DNA of 64,000 bases from Xenorhabdus sp. BG5 (GTDB lineage: Bacteria > Pseudomonadota > Gammaproteobacteria > Enterobacterales > Enterobacteriaceae): the NCBI RefSeq assembly GCF_015163665.1, contig NZ_JADEUG010000013.1, positions 35,452 to 99,451 of the forward strand. Direction: 5' to 3'. The notes beneath the pieces were generated by a model that searched no databases, was not told the origin of the DNA, and worked only from the letters and a program-made list of their open reading frames with translations. The stretch's first letter is position 1, and each line of letters begins with the position of its first letter. Shown one piece after another: positions 48,068 through 58,109 of this stretch. The translations under genes were made by a program, and so were the position numbers.

Positions 48068-49360
48068 TTATTTCGATGTTTTTTCCATCAAAAATTCACG
48101 CAATGTTGAGAAATCAGCGGGCATAAAGTGGGATAACAAGTCCAGATCTGCGCGCTCAGCTAACGCTTGGGGTAAGAGTAATTGCTGGCTGAGAGTGGCT
48201 TCGACGCTTTCCTTAAATTTGGCTGGATGGGCAGTCCCCAGGAACAAGCCATATTCCCCTTCTTGTAATTGATCCCGCAAAATACGATAAGCGATGGCAG
48301 CATGTGGTTCGGAAATATAGCCTTTTGCCGCCAGTTCGCGCATGGTGCTTTGAGTGGTCGCGTCATCCACAACCCCGTTTGCCAGTTCATGCAGTGCCCA
48401 ACCTTTGCGTTTGAACAGTTCTTCAATGCGCGGCCAGTTATTGGGCTGGCTGACATCCATAGCATTGGACAGCGTCGGAATGGTCTGATATGGCAGCCAC
48501 TGACCTGCCGCTAAATAACGAGGAACGGTGTCATTGACATTGGTTGCCGCGATAAAACGTTTTACCGGTAGTCCTAATGATTTTGCCAGCAGCCCGGCGG
48601 TTAAATTACCAAAATTGCCGCTTGGGACGGAAATGACCAATTGCTCACGTTTTTCTGCGGGGATCTGCGCAACGGCTTCAAAGTAATAACAGATTTGTGC
48701 CAGTAGGCGGCTGATGTTAATTGAATTAGCTGAGTTGAGATGTAAAGCCTGTTTCAGTCCTTCGTCATCAAAAGCCTGTTTGACCAATGCCTGGCAAGCA
48801 TCGAAATCCCCCTTAATAGCAACCGTATGGATATTACCACCCAGAGTGCAGAAGAGTTTTTCCTGCAACGGACTGATCTTGCCTTCGGGATAAAGGATCA
48901 CAACCTGTACGTTATTCAAACCATAGAAAGCATGGGCCACTGCGGCGCCGGTATCACCGGATGTTGCAGTTAGAATCGTGACGGGCTGTTCTCCTGCAAT
49001 CTGGGCAAGAACTTGCGCCATAAAACGGCCGCCAAAGTCTTTGAAAGCCAGTGTCGGGCCGTGATAAAGCTCCAGTGAAGCGATGTCATCTTCGACAGCC
49101 GCTACAGGGGCAGGGAAGGCAAACGCGTTTTTTACGCGGCCTGCCAATTGTTCTGTGGGAATTTCATCGCCAATAAAAGCAGAGAGAATGCGTTGGCTGC
49201 GGCTGACAAAATCCAATTTCAATAAATCGTCAATTTCATTACGGCTGAATTCTGGCAAATCCTGCGGAAAAAAGAGGCCCTGCTGTTTACCTAACCCTTG
49301 TTTTACCGCCTGTGAAAAACTGACCTGCTCACTGTTGTCTTTTAAGTTATATAATTTCAT
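48068..49360 (-). CDS. thrC: Threonine synthase
   Basis: 430 residues from the ATG at 49360 (MKLYNLKDNSEQVSFSQAV), the normal length. An earlier in-frame start lies inside thrB. The PLP lysine is in LAFKDFGGRFMAQ (near residue 107), and the cofactor phosphate loop is in SVPSGNFGNLTAG. It converts phosphohomoserine to threonine. It is the last gene of the thrLABC operon, 2 bp after thrB. Confidence 0.97.
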   Translation of the reverse strand: MKLYNLKDNSEQVSFSQAVKQGLGKQQGLFFPQDLPEFSRNEIDDLLKLDFVSRSQRILSAFIGDEIPTEQLAGRVKNAFAFPAPVAAVEDDIASLELYHGPTLAFKDFGGRFMAQVLAQIAGEQPVTILTATSGDTGAAVAHAFYGLNNVQVVILYPEGKISPLQEKLFCTLGGNIHTVAIKGDFDACQALVKQAFDDEGLKQALHLNSANSINISRLLAQICYYFEAVAQIPAEKREQLVISVPSGNFGNLTAGLLAKSLGLPVKRFIAATNVNDTVPRYLAAGQWLPYQTIPTLSNAMDVSQPNNWPRIEELFKRKGWALHELANGVVDDATTQSTMRELAAKGYISEPHAAIAYRILRDQLQEGEYGLFLGTAHPAKFKESVEATLSQQLLLPQALAERADLDLLSHFMPADFSTLREFLMEKTSK

Positions 49361-49362
49361 GG

Positions 49363-50295
49363 TTACTTTACCTGTCGTGCGCCTGCGAGATCCAGACGGC
49401 AAATGTGTACAAAGCCTTCGTCATTCTGTACGTAATGTTGTTGCAGCCAGTGTGCAACCTCTTCTGCTACAGCCATTTCATGACAAATTGCAAAAAGTGT
49501 CGGGCCGGAGCCGGAAATGCCGCATGCCAGCGCCCCCAATGTTTTGACTGCATTACGTGCATTAGCAAAGCCGGGTAAAAGTTGTGTGCGATAAGGTTCT
49601 GCCACAACATCTTGCATTAATTTGGCAGCCAATGCTGATTGCTGGGTATGGCAGGCATGGATAAAACCAGCAAAATAACGTCCATGCTCAATGATGTCCT
49701 TACGGGCATAGTGATTAGGCAGGATTGCACGGGCTTCTGCTGTCGATACTTTGATGCCAGGGTAAGCCATAACCCACAGCCAATCATCAAACGAGGGAAC
49801 AGGCAGACAGGTAGTATCTTCCTGAGATAATATCAATTGCAATCCGCCTAAATAGCAGGGAGCGACATTATCATAATGAACACCACCGGAAATGCGTCCT
49901 TCTAATTCTCCCATCATCTCCAGCAACTGGTGTGGGTTAAATGGGCGGCCAGCATATTCATTCAATGCCACTAAACCGGCGACGACAGAGCAGGCACTGG
50001 AGCCTAATCCCGAACCGATCGGCATATTTTTCTCTAATGTCATGGTAACGGGCAGGTCTTTTCCCAGTCGTTGACAAAAAAGCTGCCAGCATTGGTAGAC
50101 AATATTTTGTTTGGGATCGGCAGGTAATTTACTAACAAATCGTCCTTTATTATTCAAACTGAAACTATCAGCTTCACTTACGGAGACACAATCTCCAAGT
50201 AACGAACCATCAATGGGAGAAACTGCTGCGCCAAGCACATCAAATCCGACGCCAACGTTCCCGATAGAGGCAGGCGCATAAACCCTGATAACCAT
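49363..50295 (-). CDS. thrB: Homoserine kinase
   Basis: 310 residues from the ATG at 50295 ([22 protein letters not shown]). This ATG overlaps the thrA stop as TAATG, which settles the start. The GHMP-kinase phosphate-binding motif [17 protein letters not shown] is near residue 85 and the C-terminal [13 protein letters not shown] motif near 260. It phosphorylates homoserine with ATP. Translation is coupled to thrA. Confidence 0.97.
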   Translation of the reverse strand: MVIRVYAPASIGNVGVGFDVLGAAVSPIDGSLLGDCVSVSEADSFSLNNKGRFVSKLPADPKQNIVYQCWQLFCQRLGKDLPVTMTLEKNMPIGSGLGSSACSVVAGLVALNEYAGRPFNPHQLLEMMGELEGRISGGVHYDNVAPCYLGGLQLILSQEDTTCLPVPSFDDWLWVMAYPGIKVSTAEARAILPNHYARKDIIEHGRYFAGFIHACHTQQSALAAKLMQDVVAEPYRTQLLPGFANARNAVKTLGALACGISGSGPTLFAICHEMAVAEEVAHWLQQHYVQNDEGFVHICRLDLAGARQVK

Positions 50296-52769
50296 TAAAC
50301 CCCCAATTTCCATGACAGAGTGCGTAATATATCAGCAAAAACGCCGGCTGCCGTGACATCATTTCCTGCGCCATAACCACGTAATACCAGCGGAATGGGT
50401 TGATAATAACGGGTGTAGAAAGCCAGCGCGTTTTCGCCATTTTTGACTTTATAAAGTGGATCGTTGCCATCAACGGAAACAATTTTCACTGTACAACGGC
50501 CTTGCTCAATTAAGCCAACATAACGTAAGACTTTTCCTTGTTCTGCGGCTTGTTCCGCACGTTGGCTAAATTCCTGATCCAGTTGTGGCAAACGTTGCAG
50601 GAAACTGTCAACCTCGCCACTGGCGTCGAACGATATGGGTAAAACGGGGTCAACATGAATATCTTCCAGTTCCAGTTCATAACCTGCCTCACGTGCCAGA
50701 ATCAGCAGCTTTCGCGCAACATCCATGCCGGAGAGGTCATCGCGTGGATCGGGTTCAGTAAAGCCTTTCTCTTTGGCCAGTAGGGTCGCTTGTGACAGCG
50801 TCATACCTTCATCCAGCATACCGAAAATATAGGATAGAGAACCTGACAGGATGCCACTGAACTGCACTAATTCATCACCGGCATTAAGCAGATTTTGTAA
50901 GTTTTCGATAACCGGCAATCCAGCCCCTACGTTGGTGTCATACAGGAACTTACGTTTCGATTTTTCTGCGGCCTGACGGATTTGGCGATAATAAGCCATT
51001 GATAAGGTATTAGCTTTTTTATTGGGCGTGACAACGTTAAAGCCATCGCTGAGGAAGCTCGCATATTGTTCCGCAATCGACTGATTGGAAGTACAGTCCA
51101 CAATGACTGGATTCAGGAGATGGTACTCTTTTTCAAGGCGGATCAGACGACTCAAGCTAAAAGGTTCAGTGGCTTCTGACAGTGCCTGCTGCCAGTTATT
51201 CAGGCAGATGCCTTGCACATCAGTCAATAAAGCGCGGGAATTGGCAATACCACAGACGCGCAAATCGATATGTTTCTGTTTGAGCCAGGTTTGCTGGCGA
51301 CGTATTTGCTCGATCAATGCACTGCCTACACCACCCACACCGACAACAAAGACTTCAACAACCTGAGCAGTGTTAAATAGCATTTGATGGCAGAGACGAA
51401 CAGCCGTAGTCGCGGCATCATTTTCAATGACGGCGGAAATAGAACGTTCAGAAGAGCCTTGCGCGATGGCAATGATGTTGATATTGGCGCGTGTTAATGC
51501 GGAGAAAAAGCGGGCAGAAGTTCCTGGTTGAGTACGCATACCATCGCCAACGACAGAAATAATGGCAAGATTGTCGATCACGTCGATGGGATCAAGCACA
51601 CCATCTTTCAGCTCCAGATAAAATTCTTCTGTCAGTGCCTTTTGTGCTTTTACCAATTCTTTTTGTGGTACACAGAAGCTGATGCTGTATTCTGACGAGG
51701 ACTGCGTGATTAGCACAACGGAAATACCTTTGCGTGACATGACGGAAAAGATCCGTGCCGCCATCCCGACCATACCTTTCATGCCAGGGCCGGAAACGTT
51801 GAACATTGCCATATGATCCAGATTGGTAATGCCCTTAATCGGCATGTTCTGGTCTTTTTGTCCATCATCAATGAGCGCATCGCCAATAAAAGTACCTGGT
51901 GCATCGGGATTGGACGTGTTTTTTATCAGGCAAGGAATTTGAAACTGGGCAATCGGGGCGATAGTACGAGGATGAAGGACTTTCGCACCGAAATAAGACA
52001 ATTCCATCGCTTCTTGATATGACAGGCTTTTCAGCAAGCGCGCATCTTTCACCGCCCTTGGATCACACGTGTAAACACCATCTACATCCGTCCAGATTTC
52101 ACAACAATTTGCCCGCAGGCATGCCGCCAATACTGCGGCTGAATAGTCAGAGCCGTTGCGTCCCAACACGACCAATTCACCATTTTCATTGCCCGCAGTG
52201 AAACCCGCCATCAGGATGATGTGGTCAGCAGGAATGTTAAGTGCCGCAATGCGTTTGGAAGATTCAGGGATATCAACGGTGGATTCGAGACAATGTCCAT
52301 GTGCCAAAAGGTTCTTGACCGGATCAATAACAGTTACTTTATGACCACGAGCCTGTAGCACGGATCCCATGATGGCAATCGACAGTTTTTCGCCACGACA
52401 GATCAGGGAGGCATTAATGCTATCTGGGCATTGTTTTAACAAGGAAATGCCGTGCAGCGTCTGTTTAAGGCTGGCGAGCTCACGTTCTACTAGCCCTTTC
52501 AGACGTTCATGATCAAACCTGGGTTGTTGCTCTTTCAATCCTGACAGCAAATCCGCAAAGATTTGGGTAGCATCGCTCATATTAGAAACAATATCTTGCC
52601 CTGCAACCGTTTTTTCGATCATCGCCACCAGATGGTTTGTGATTTTTGCCGGTGCAGAGAGTACTAAAGCAACTTGCCCAAGGGATAACGCATTCTCGGC
52701 GATATCTGCAACACTCAGTACACGCTGGTGATTCGCAACTGAGGTTCCGCCAAATTTCAATACTCGCAT
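50295..52769 (-). CDS. thrA: Bifunctional aspartokinase I / homoserine dehydrogenase I
   Basis: 824 residues, near the E. coli length of 820. The N-terminal aspartokinase starts [13 protein letters not shown] and carries [17 protein letters not shown]. Two ACT regulatory motifs ([20 protein letters not shown] and [17 protein letters not shown]) occupy the middle. The C-terminal homoserine dehydrogenase starts [17 protein letters not shown] and includes [15 protein letters not shown]. It makes the first and third steps of threonine synthesis and is feedback-inhibited by threonine. It follows the thr leader and attenuator. Confidence 0.98.
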   Translation of the reverse strand: MRVLKFGGTSVANHQRVLSVADIAENALSLGQVALVLSAPAKITNHLVAMIEKTVAGQDIVSNMSDATQIFADLLSGLKEQQPRFDHERLKGLVERELASLKQTLHGISLLKQCPDSINASLICRGEKLSIAIMGSVLQARGHKVTVIDPVKNLLAHGHCLESTVDIPESSKRIAALNIPADHIILMAGFTAGNENGELVVLGRNGSDYSAAVLAACLRANCCEIWTDVDGVYTCDPRAVKDARLLKSLSYQEAMELSYFGAKVLHPRTIAPIAQFQIPCLIKNTSNPDAPGTFIGDALIDDGQKDQNMPIKGITNLDHMAMFNVSGPGMKGMVGMAARIFSVMSRKGISVVLITQSSSEYSISFCVPQKELVKAQKALTEEFYLELKDGVLDPIDVIDNLAIISVVGDGMRTQPGTSARFFSALTRANINIIAIAQGSSERSISAVIENDAATTAVRLCHQMLFNTAQVVEVFVVGVGGVGSALIEQIRRQQTWLKQKHIDLRVCGIANSRALLTDVQGICLNNWQQALSEATEPFSLSRLIRLEKEYHLLNPVIVDCTSNQSIAEQYASFLSDGFNVVTPNKKANTLSMAYYRQIRQAAEKSKRKFLYDTNVGAGLPVIENLQNLLNAGDELVQFSGILSGSLSYIFGMLDEGMTLSQATLLAKEKGFTEPDPRDDLSGMDVARKLLILAREAGYELELEDIHVDPVLPISFDASGEVDSFLQRLPQLDQEFSQRAEQAAEQGKVLRYVGLIEQGRCTVKIVSVDGNDPLYKVKNGENALAFYTRYYQPIPLVLRGYGAGNDVTAAGVFADILRTLSWKLGV

Positions 52770-52795
52770 TAATGTTCTTCTCCTGATTTCTGTCC

Positions 52796-52828
52796 AAAAA
52801 AAAGCCCGTATCTTGTAGGATACGGGCT
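52796..52828 (-). terminator. thr operon attenuator
   Basis: On the minus strand, stem AGCCCGTATC / GATACGGGCT (52819-52828 and 52803-52812) with a 6-nt loop is followed by eight U residues (52796-52803 as A on the plus strand). It lies between the leader peptide gene and thrA, the standard position of the thr attenuator. Confidence 0.93.
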
Positions 52829-52851
52829 TATTGTTGTTTTATGTGTATGCG

Positions 52852-52953
52852 TCAGCCCGCACCGCAACTCGTGGTTCCGGTGGTAATCGTGGTTGTAGTA
52901 ATGGTTGTCATGGTGTTTGCAAGAACCATTTTTTTCGAGCTGATGTGGTGCAT
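52852..52953 (-). CDS. thrL: thr operon leader peptide
   Basis: 33 residues on the minus strand from ATG 52953 to TGA 52852-52854, too short for most gene finders. The RBS AGGA lies 4 nt ahead of the ATG. Residues 14-28 read TMTTITTTTITTGTT, with eleven threonine and two isoleucine codons in the control run, and the peptide ends GAG as in E. coli ThrL (21 residues). Stalling of ribosomes at these codons when charged tRNA-Thr or tRNA-Ile is scarce would prevent the downstream terminator from forming. The N-terminal extension of about 12 residues before the run is unusual; an internal ATG (codon 9) is possible but has no RBS. Confidence 0.9.
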   Translation of the reverse strand: MHHISSKKMVLANTMTTITTTTITTGTTSCGAG

Positions 52954-53604
52954 AGTTTCCTGTCTGTCTTTTTAATTCGCTTGACCCCCTATTGGTTAAA
53001 TTAAATTGTGGTCAATGTCAAATATTTTTTGTAGTGAAAGAAGGAAAAAACGTCATTTTCCGTATCGAAATTATTCAAAATATAACCCAAATGACAAATC
53101 ATTATTTGGTTAGTCAGCTTATTTAATAGCATTTAATTTTACAAAAAACATATTTTGTAATTATTTTGTCTTTATGATAAAAACGTGTCATCTGGATATT
53201 TCAGTGTCGAGCGAATCTCTTCAAGTATTCACGACATTTCAACATCCATTAACATAATTTATTCAAATTAATAACAAATGACCCAAATTAAAATTAACAA
53301 TTACAATTAATGTTAACGTGCTACAATTGATTTTGATATGTATCAACAAAAGTTAGTTTTTTTAGAAGGCAAATGCATTACTAGCTGTTATATTGCTGTT
53401 AATAGACTAATATAGAAGCCTCGTTTAAATCGGGTATGTACCCTCTAGGAAAGCGACGCAAGCTTTAGCGTAAAACATATCAAAACGTTTATTTCGGGCA
53501 TAAGCTGGTTTTCTGTCATTCAGAACAAGATCAGCATATTTTCTTTTAATAATAACAGCTTGTGTCATACAGATTCTGTTTTTTAGCGATTTTAGGTAGC
53601 AACC
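52954..53604. other. Intergenic region between thrL and arcA
   Basis: About 650 bp, AT-rich (53000-53400), holding the divergent promoters of the thr operon and arcA. In E. coli yjjY and the methyltransferase gene lasT lie here; no counterpart is visible. An open frame on the minus strand at 53425-53619 overlaps the arcA leader and is not convincing. Confidence 0.6.
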
Positions 53605-54321
53605 ATGCAAACCCCGCACATTTTGATTGTTGAAGACGAAATTGTCACACGCAATACCCTTAAGAGTATTTTTGAGGCTGAAGGGTATGTTGTTTATGAA
53701 GCCAATGATGGTTCAGAAATGCACAACATTCTGTCAGATAACGATATCAATTTAGTCATTATGGATATCAATCTGCCAGGTAAAAATGGCTTACTGCTTG
53801 CCCGTGAATTACGTGAGCAGGCAAATGTTGCGTTGATGTTCTTAACCGGCCGTGATAATGAAGTGGACAAAATTCTTGGTCTCGAAATCGGTGCTGATGA
53901 TTATATAACTAAGCCATTTAACCCACGCGAATTAACCATCCGTGCACGTAATTTACTTTCGCGGACAATGAACCTGAGTCCTCCAGGAGAAGAGCGTCGC
54001 CAAGTTGAAAGTTATAAATTCAATGGATGGGAGCTGGATATCAATAGCCGCTCTTTGGTTAGCCCGATGGGAGATCATTACAAACTGCCGCGTAGCGAAT
54101 TCCGTGCGATGCTTCATTTCTGTGAGAATCCAGGAAAAATCCAAACCCGTGCAGAATTGTTGAAAAAAATGACGGGCCGCGAATTGAAACCTCACGATCG
54201 TACTGTTGATGTGACTATTCGCCGTATTCGTAAACACTTCGAATCGACACCAGATACTCCAGAAATTATTGCGACCATCCACGGTGAAGGTTACCGTTTC
54301 TGTGGTGATTTAGAAGAATGA
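53605..54321 (+). CDS. arcA: Aerobic respiration response regulator ArcA
   Basis: 238 residues of the OmpR class. The receiver domain has the acidic pair in IVEDE, phospho-acceptor Asp54 in VIMDINLPG, and Lys in [11 protein letters not shown]. The C-terminal winged helix (residues 135-235) ends in [10 protein letters not shown]. With the sensor ArcB it represses aerobic metabolism under low oxygen. RBS AGGTAG lies ahead of ATG. It is followed by a terminator. The [12 protein letters not shown] start equals that of E. coli. Confidence 0.97.
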   Translation: MQTPHILIVEDEIVTRNTLKSIFEAEGYVVYEANDGSEMHNILSDNDINLVIMDINLPGKNGLLLARELREQANVALMFLTGRDNEVDKILGLEIGADDYITKPFNPRELTIRARNLLSRTMNLSPPGEERRQVESYKFNGWELDINSRSLVSPMGDHYKLPRSEFRAMLHFCENPGKIQTRAELLKKMTGRELKPHDRTVDVTIRRIRKHFESTPDTPEIIATIHGEGYRFCGDLEE

Positions 54322-54364
54322 TTGATACCTTTTTATAGGTATATCTTCTAAATGGCGTATCTTA

Positions 54365-54403
54365 AAAAGCCCCGAATGTCTTATGGCATCAGGGCTTTTC
54401 TTT
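54365..54403 (+). terminator. Intrinsic terminator of arcA
   Basis: Stem AAAAGCCC (54365-54372) / GGGCTTTT (54392-54399) with partial inner pairing, followed by CTTTT. It lies between convergent arcA and creA. Confidence 0.75.
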
Positions 54404-54433
54404 TAGTCGGTGCTTGCCTCAGTGGTGAGTTAT

Positions 54434-54910
54434 TCACTCTTTCCACGGCATAATCGGTACAGCACTGATTGCATTTTTAGGGGAACCATCGATCACTTTG
54501 TCAGAATAAGTTAAATAAATTAGCGAATTACGATTTGGATCGTAGAAGCGTACAACCTGCAATTTTTTAAATACCAAAGAAGTGCGTTTCTGGAAGACAA
54601 CTTGCCCTTTCTTAGGCGATTTCTTTATCTTATCTGCCAATTCAATCGGGCCAATTTGCTGGCAAGATATGGCTGCATCAGAGGTATCTTCTGCCAATCC
54701 CAATCCTCCCTTAAGTCCTCCAGTTTTGGCTCTGCTCAGATAACAGGTGACATTTTTAACGTCAGGATCATCAAAGGCTTCTATCACTATCTTGTTATCA
54801 GGGCCAAAAAGTTTGAACACTGTGTCAACAGAGCCGATCTCTTCAGCATGCAAAGCCGCAGGAGAAAAGAGTAAGGTAGCCGCTATCACCAATTTCTTCA
54901 TTGTTACCAT
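54434..54910 (-). CDS. creA: CreA family periplasmic protein
   Basis: 158 residues with a signal peptide ([20 protein letters not shown], cleavage near HAEE). The mature part [42 protein letters not shown] is nearly diagnostic for CreA; two cysteines (VTCYLS, ISCQQIG) may form a disulfide. Translation could start at this ATG (GGA 6 nt ahead) or three codons later, as in E. coli. The function is not settled. In E. coli it precedes the creBCD two-component genes, but here it stands alone next to arcA. Confidence 0.92.
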   Translation of the reverse strand: MVTMKKLVIAATLLFSPAALHAEEIGSVDTVFKLFGPDNKIVIEAFDDPDVKNVTCYLSRAKTGGLKGGLGLAEDTSDAAISCQQIGPIELADKIKKSPKKGQVVFQKRTSLVFKKLQVVRFYDPNRNSLIYLTYSDKVIDGSPKNAISAVPIMPWKE

Positions 54911-55540
54911 ATATAGTCCAATTGAATTAAATAAATACAGTGAAAAGATCTCTCATTCACATATAATGTAACGCAATAAATTTAATTAAATCATTTCCAA
55001 TGTGAATGTATCTGTGATGGAAAATCAGGGCATTATAGCTGAATATACACCCAAGACGAGTAAGTAATGGTCTTTAAAAAGTTATGCCATTGGCGTTAGG
55101 TCAACATCCCGCACGTCAGTAGTAAATATATTTACTCTTATAATTCATATTATTGGCTTATTTATCAAGACAAGGCTTGACATATTACCGATTCTGCTAT
55201 TAATTTATTCCAAGCAAAAGCTTGTTTAATTCATTGAGGGTTTGTTGATAACATTAATGCAACAATCAATATGCCTAATAGAATTATCTTGGCATATTGT
55301 ACCTAAAGAATAACTAACCAATAGTTATAGTAAACATTAACAATCAATTGCTGGAATAGGTATACGGCAACAACACTCAGGGAAATTATAATCTAGGTTT
55401 ATTTTGGGAAAAGTATAGGTGTTGATTATTGATCAAACTACACAATATCTGTTTTTAGGAAAAAACTTTTAGTTTTCAAACTAATAAGTTGTTTTACATT
55501 TATATGATTTTCTTTTTGTCTTAATGACTGAGGGAGATGT
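54911..55540. other. Intergenic region between creA and rob
   Basis: About 630 bp, AT-rich, no credible ORF. It is a divergent promoter region for creA and rob. No trace of creBCD is visible here or on the arcA side of creA. Confidence 0.6.
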
Positions 55541-56422
55541 ATGGATCAAACCAACATCATTCGAGACTTGCTGCATTGGGTGGATAATAATCTGGATCGG
55601 CCATTATCTCTTGATAACGTTGCAGCAAAAGCAGGTTACTCCAAATGGCACTTGCAGCGCATGTTCAAGGAGGTAACAGGCCAAGCAATAGGTTCTTATA
55701 TCCGTGCGAGAAGATTATCCAGAGCCGCCGTCGCATTACGTTTAACCAGCCGTCCTATCTTGGACATTGCCTTGCAATATCGCTTCGATTCTCAACAAAC
55801 TTTCACAAGAGCTTTTAAAAAACAGTTTGACCGAACACCAGCAGCCTATCGTCGTAGCGAAGAGTGGTGCGCAAAAGGAATACATCCTCCTATCTTGCTG
55901 GATAACAAACCTCTGCCAGAACACAAATTTGTCACATTGGAAGAGAAGTCACTTATCGGCACTGAGCACACGTGCAGTTACACGCTTGAGCAGTGGTCAG
56001 AAGATTGCAAGAATATGCGTCATGAGTTTTGGATTAACTATCTACAGGATGCAGAAGTATTACCACCGAGACTTTATGGATTACACCATACGACCCTTTG
56101 TACGGAGAGTGAAGATGAACAGACAGTGTTCTATACCACAGCTATAGAACCAGAATATGCTACCTTTGATACCAAAGATAGCCGTCCCGTCGTCTTGCCG
56201 AGTGGAGATTATATTTCATTCAGTTATTTTGGTGATAAAGAGCAGTTACAAGAGTTTCTCTTTACAGTTTATGGCGTCTGTCTGCCTACACTAAACATAA
56301 CTCGCAGAAAGGGATACGATGTCGAGCGATATTACCTCACCAACCTTGAATGGAAAAATCTTGGGGATGAGACACAAAATCATATTGTGGAATTTGAGTA
56401 TCTCATCCCAATTGAACGTTAA
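55541..56422 (+). CDS. rob: Right-origin-binding AraC/XylS-type activator Rob
   Basis: 293 residues. The N-terminal 110 residues are the two helix-turn-helix AraC DNA-binding domain (AGYSKWHLQRMFKEVTG and LDIALQYRFDSQQTFTRAFKKQF), close to MarA and SoxS. The C-terminal 170-residue GyrI-like domain is present, which is the feature that separates Rob from MarA and SoxS. It activates efflux and stress genes of the mar/sox/rob regulon. RBS GAGGGAGATGT lies ahead of ATG. Its place between creA and gpmB is conserved. Confidence 0.95.
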   Translation: MDQTNIIRDLLHWVDNNLDRPLSLDNVAAKAGYSKWHLQRMFKEVTGQAIGSYIRARRLSRAAVALRLTSRPILDIALQYRFDSQQTFTRAFKKQFDRTPAAYRRSEEWCAKGIHPPILLDNKPLPEHKFVTLEEKSLIGTEHTCSYTLEQWSEDCKNMRHEFWINYLQDAEVLPPRLYGLHHTTLCTESEDEQTVFYTTAIEPEYATFDTKDSRPVVLPSGDYISFSYFGDKEQLQEFLFTVYGVCLPTLNITRRKGYDVERYYLTNLEWKNLGDETQNHIVEFEYLIPIER

Positions 56423-57066
56423 CCTTGTAATTCATCCAAGGCGGGCATATCCAGATGAGTGATATCGCCCGTTGTTTCAACTATCCAACCTGGGGCCAGC
56501 CACGGGCTATCCTGATAATCCACCCGTGAGATGGAACAGTTTCTCAACCGTAGACGGCGTTCTGAGTTAGCGGGAAGGCCCAGAATAGAGCAGATCAAAC
56601 CGACGAGTGCTATTCCATGACTGACCAACAGTGGACGACTACCCGCAGGCAGGTTAAGGCAATTTTCCAGTGCGGCCCGCATACGGGTAGACACTTCATG
56701 CATCGATTCACCTTCTGGGATCCGTCCATTTGGTGTACCATCAACAAGACTTTTACGCCAGGATTCTTCTTCTGATGTGAGAGACGTTAGTTCTCGATTT
56801 TCCAGAACGCCCATATTTAACTCTCGCAGGCGTGGTTCCAGTATGACGTCGCAGCCACAGGCTTTCGCGATGATTTCTGCTGTTTGGCGTGTCCGACCAA
56901 GGTCACTGGTGATAACATGGGTAATGTTTTCTGATTTAACTCTCTGCGCGACCAAGTGAGCTTGGCGCCGACCAGTTTCAGTCAAAGGACTGTCAGATTG
57001 CCCCTGAATACGACGAGCCACATTCCATTCGGTTTCGCCATGACGAACAAGATAGACCTGTAACAT
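56419..57066 (-). CDS. gpmB: Phosphatase of the phosphoglycerate mutase family, GpmB
   Basis: 215 residues, the E. coli length. The phosphohistidine motif VRHGETEWN is at residues 7-15 and the second catalytic histidine in LLVSHGIALVGL near 150. GpmB belongs to the dPGM fold, but its true activity may be a phosphatase rather than glycolytic mutase. It overlaps the end of rob by 4 bp on the opposite strand and is divergent from yjjX. Confidence 0.95.
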   Translation of the reverse strand: MLQVYLVRHGETEWNVARRIQGQSDSPLTETGRRQAHLVAQRVKSENITHVITSDLGRTRQTAEIIAKACGCDVILEPRLRELNMGVLENRELTSLTSEEESWRKSLVDGTPNGRIPEGESMHEVSTRMRAALENCLNLPAGSRPLLVSHGIALVGLICSILGLPANSERRLRLRNCSISRVDYQDSPWLAPGWIVETTGDITHLDMPALDELQG

Positions 57067-57120
57067 AGTTATTTTCCGTTATACTGCATCATGAAATAAT
57101 TCAAAGGATAATTTATTTAT

Positions 57121-57648
57121 ATGTACCACGTTATTGCAGCAACAACTAACCCTGCGAAGATAAAAGCGATTAGCCTTGCATTCGATGATGTTTTTGGCCC
57201 AGGCACTTACCATATCGAAGATGTTAATGTAGACAGTAGTGTACCTCAACAACCCATGGGTAATACTGAAACCCGCACAGGTGCCCGTCATCGGGTTATG
57301 GCTGCTCGCCAGGTCCGGCCAGAGGCTGATTTTTGGGTTGGCGTTGAAGCAGGAATTGAAGATGATATGACGTTTGCCTGGATGGTTGTTGAGCATAAAC
57401 AAATTCGGGGAGAATCGCGTTCTGCTAGTTTGATGTTGCCAGAAAAAGTCCTGGAAGGCATTCGTCAAGGACGCGAACTTGGCCATGAAATGGCGGATGT
57501 TACTGGCGTCGATAATATTAAGCAGAAAGGTGGTGCGATTGGCTTTTTTACCCATGGTATTCTGACGCGTACCAGCGTTTATCATCAAGCTCTGATACTG
57601 GCTCTGGTGCCTATCCATCATGAAATTTACAAAGAGTCGAATAATTAA
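57121..57648 (+). CDS. yjjX: Inosine/xanthosine triphosphatase YjjX
   Basis: 175 residues. The start [17 protein letters not shown] (a T-x-N-x-x-K pattern as in NTPases of this fold), then [27 protein letters not shown] and [22 protein letters not shown] are typical of the family. It removes non-canonical purine nucleotides such as ITP and XTP. The gene order trpR-yjjX-gpmB is as in E. coli. A 180-residue ORF on the other strand is a shadow. Confidence 0.94.
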   Translation: MYHVIAATTNPAKIKAISLAFDDVFGPGTYHIEDVNVDSSVPQQPMGNTETRTGARHRVMAARQVRPEADFWVGVEAGIEDDMTFAWMVVEHKQIRGESRSASLMLPEKVLEGIRQGRELGHEMADVTGVDNIKQKGGAIGFFTHGILTRTSVYHQALILALVPIHHEIYKESNN

Positions 57649-57731
57649 TCTTAACGGTATGTCGTTGTTTGGGGGCGCGATTAGACGGCCCCCGCTGCAT
57701 TATTTAATTTGTTATTTTATCGTGGTTATTG

Positions 57732-58055
57732 TCAATCAGTTAGCAACTGATTTTCCAGCCATTTTTTAACATGAGCCGGTGCGTTCTTTAAGCTATTAGA
57801 ACCACGTGTAATTGTCGCAATGCCAACGCCTAGCCCATTTTTCAGTTCGCGCTGGTTCATTTGCCCACGCATCAATTCCTGAATAATCCGAACCCGAGTT
57901 GATAAAGCGGTACGTTCATCGGGAGTCAATAATAGCTGCAAAATAGAATGTTGCAAATTTTGTTCAAATGCTATTTTTAACAACTCAACAAAAGTGAGCC
58001 AGTCATCACTATCTTCCGGAGAAAGCGCCGGATCAATCAAATGATTTTGTGCCAT
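57732..58055 (-). CDS. trpR: Trp operon repressor
   Basis: 107 residues, the E. coli size. The helix-turn-helix QRELKNGLGVGIATITRGSNSLK is near residues 70-92, and LTPDERTALSTRVRIIQELMRG forms the corepressor-binding helices. It represses trp, aroH and its own gene when tryptophan binds. An operator-like palindrome lies 7 bp ahead of the ATG. It lies downstream of slt on the same strand. Confidence 0.95.
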   Translation of the reverse strand: MAQNHLIDPALSPEDSDDWLTFVELLKIAFEQNLQHSILQLLLTPDERTALSTRVRIIQELMRGQMNQRELKNGLGVGIATITRGSNSLKNAPAHVKKWLENQLLTD

Positions 58056-58061
58056 AATTCA

Positions 58062-58089
58062 CTACCATACTATTGAACTAGTACGGTAG
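58062..58089 (-). promoter_or_regulatory. TrpR operator ahead of trpR
   Basis: Palindrome CTACCATACTA (58062-58072) - TTGAAC - TAGTACGGTAG (58079-58089): 11-bp arms with one mismatch. On the minus strand the centre reads GTACTAGTTCAATAGTAT, closely matching the trp operator core G-N-ACTAGTT-N-A-C-TAGT. It lies 7 bp upstream of the trpR start, which indicates autoregulation as in E. coli. Confidence 0.75.
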
Positions 58090-58109
58090 CATACCATATT
58101 TATTTTAAA

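Noticed and set aside
53425..53619. 64-residue ORF on the minus strand overlapping the arcA leader
   Set aside because: It overlaps the arcA start and leader, has a weak RBS and no recognised relative. Kept out, though a small conserved gene here cannot be fully excluded.
57079..57621. 180-residue ORF on the minus strand opposite yjjX
   Set aside because: Shadow of yjjX, which has clear family motifs and conserved position; the antisense product shows none.
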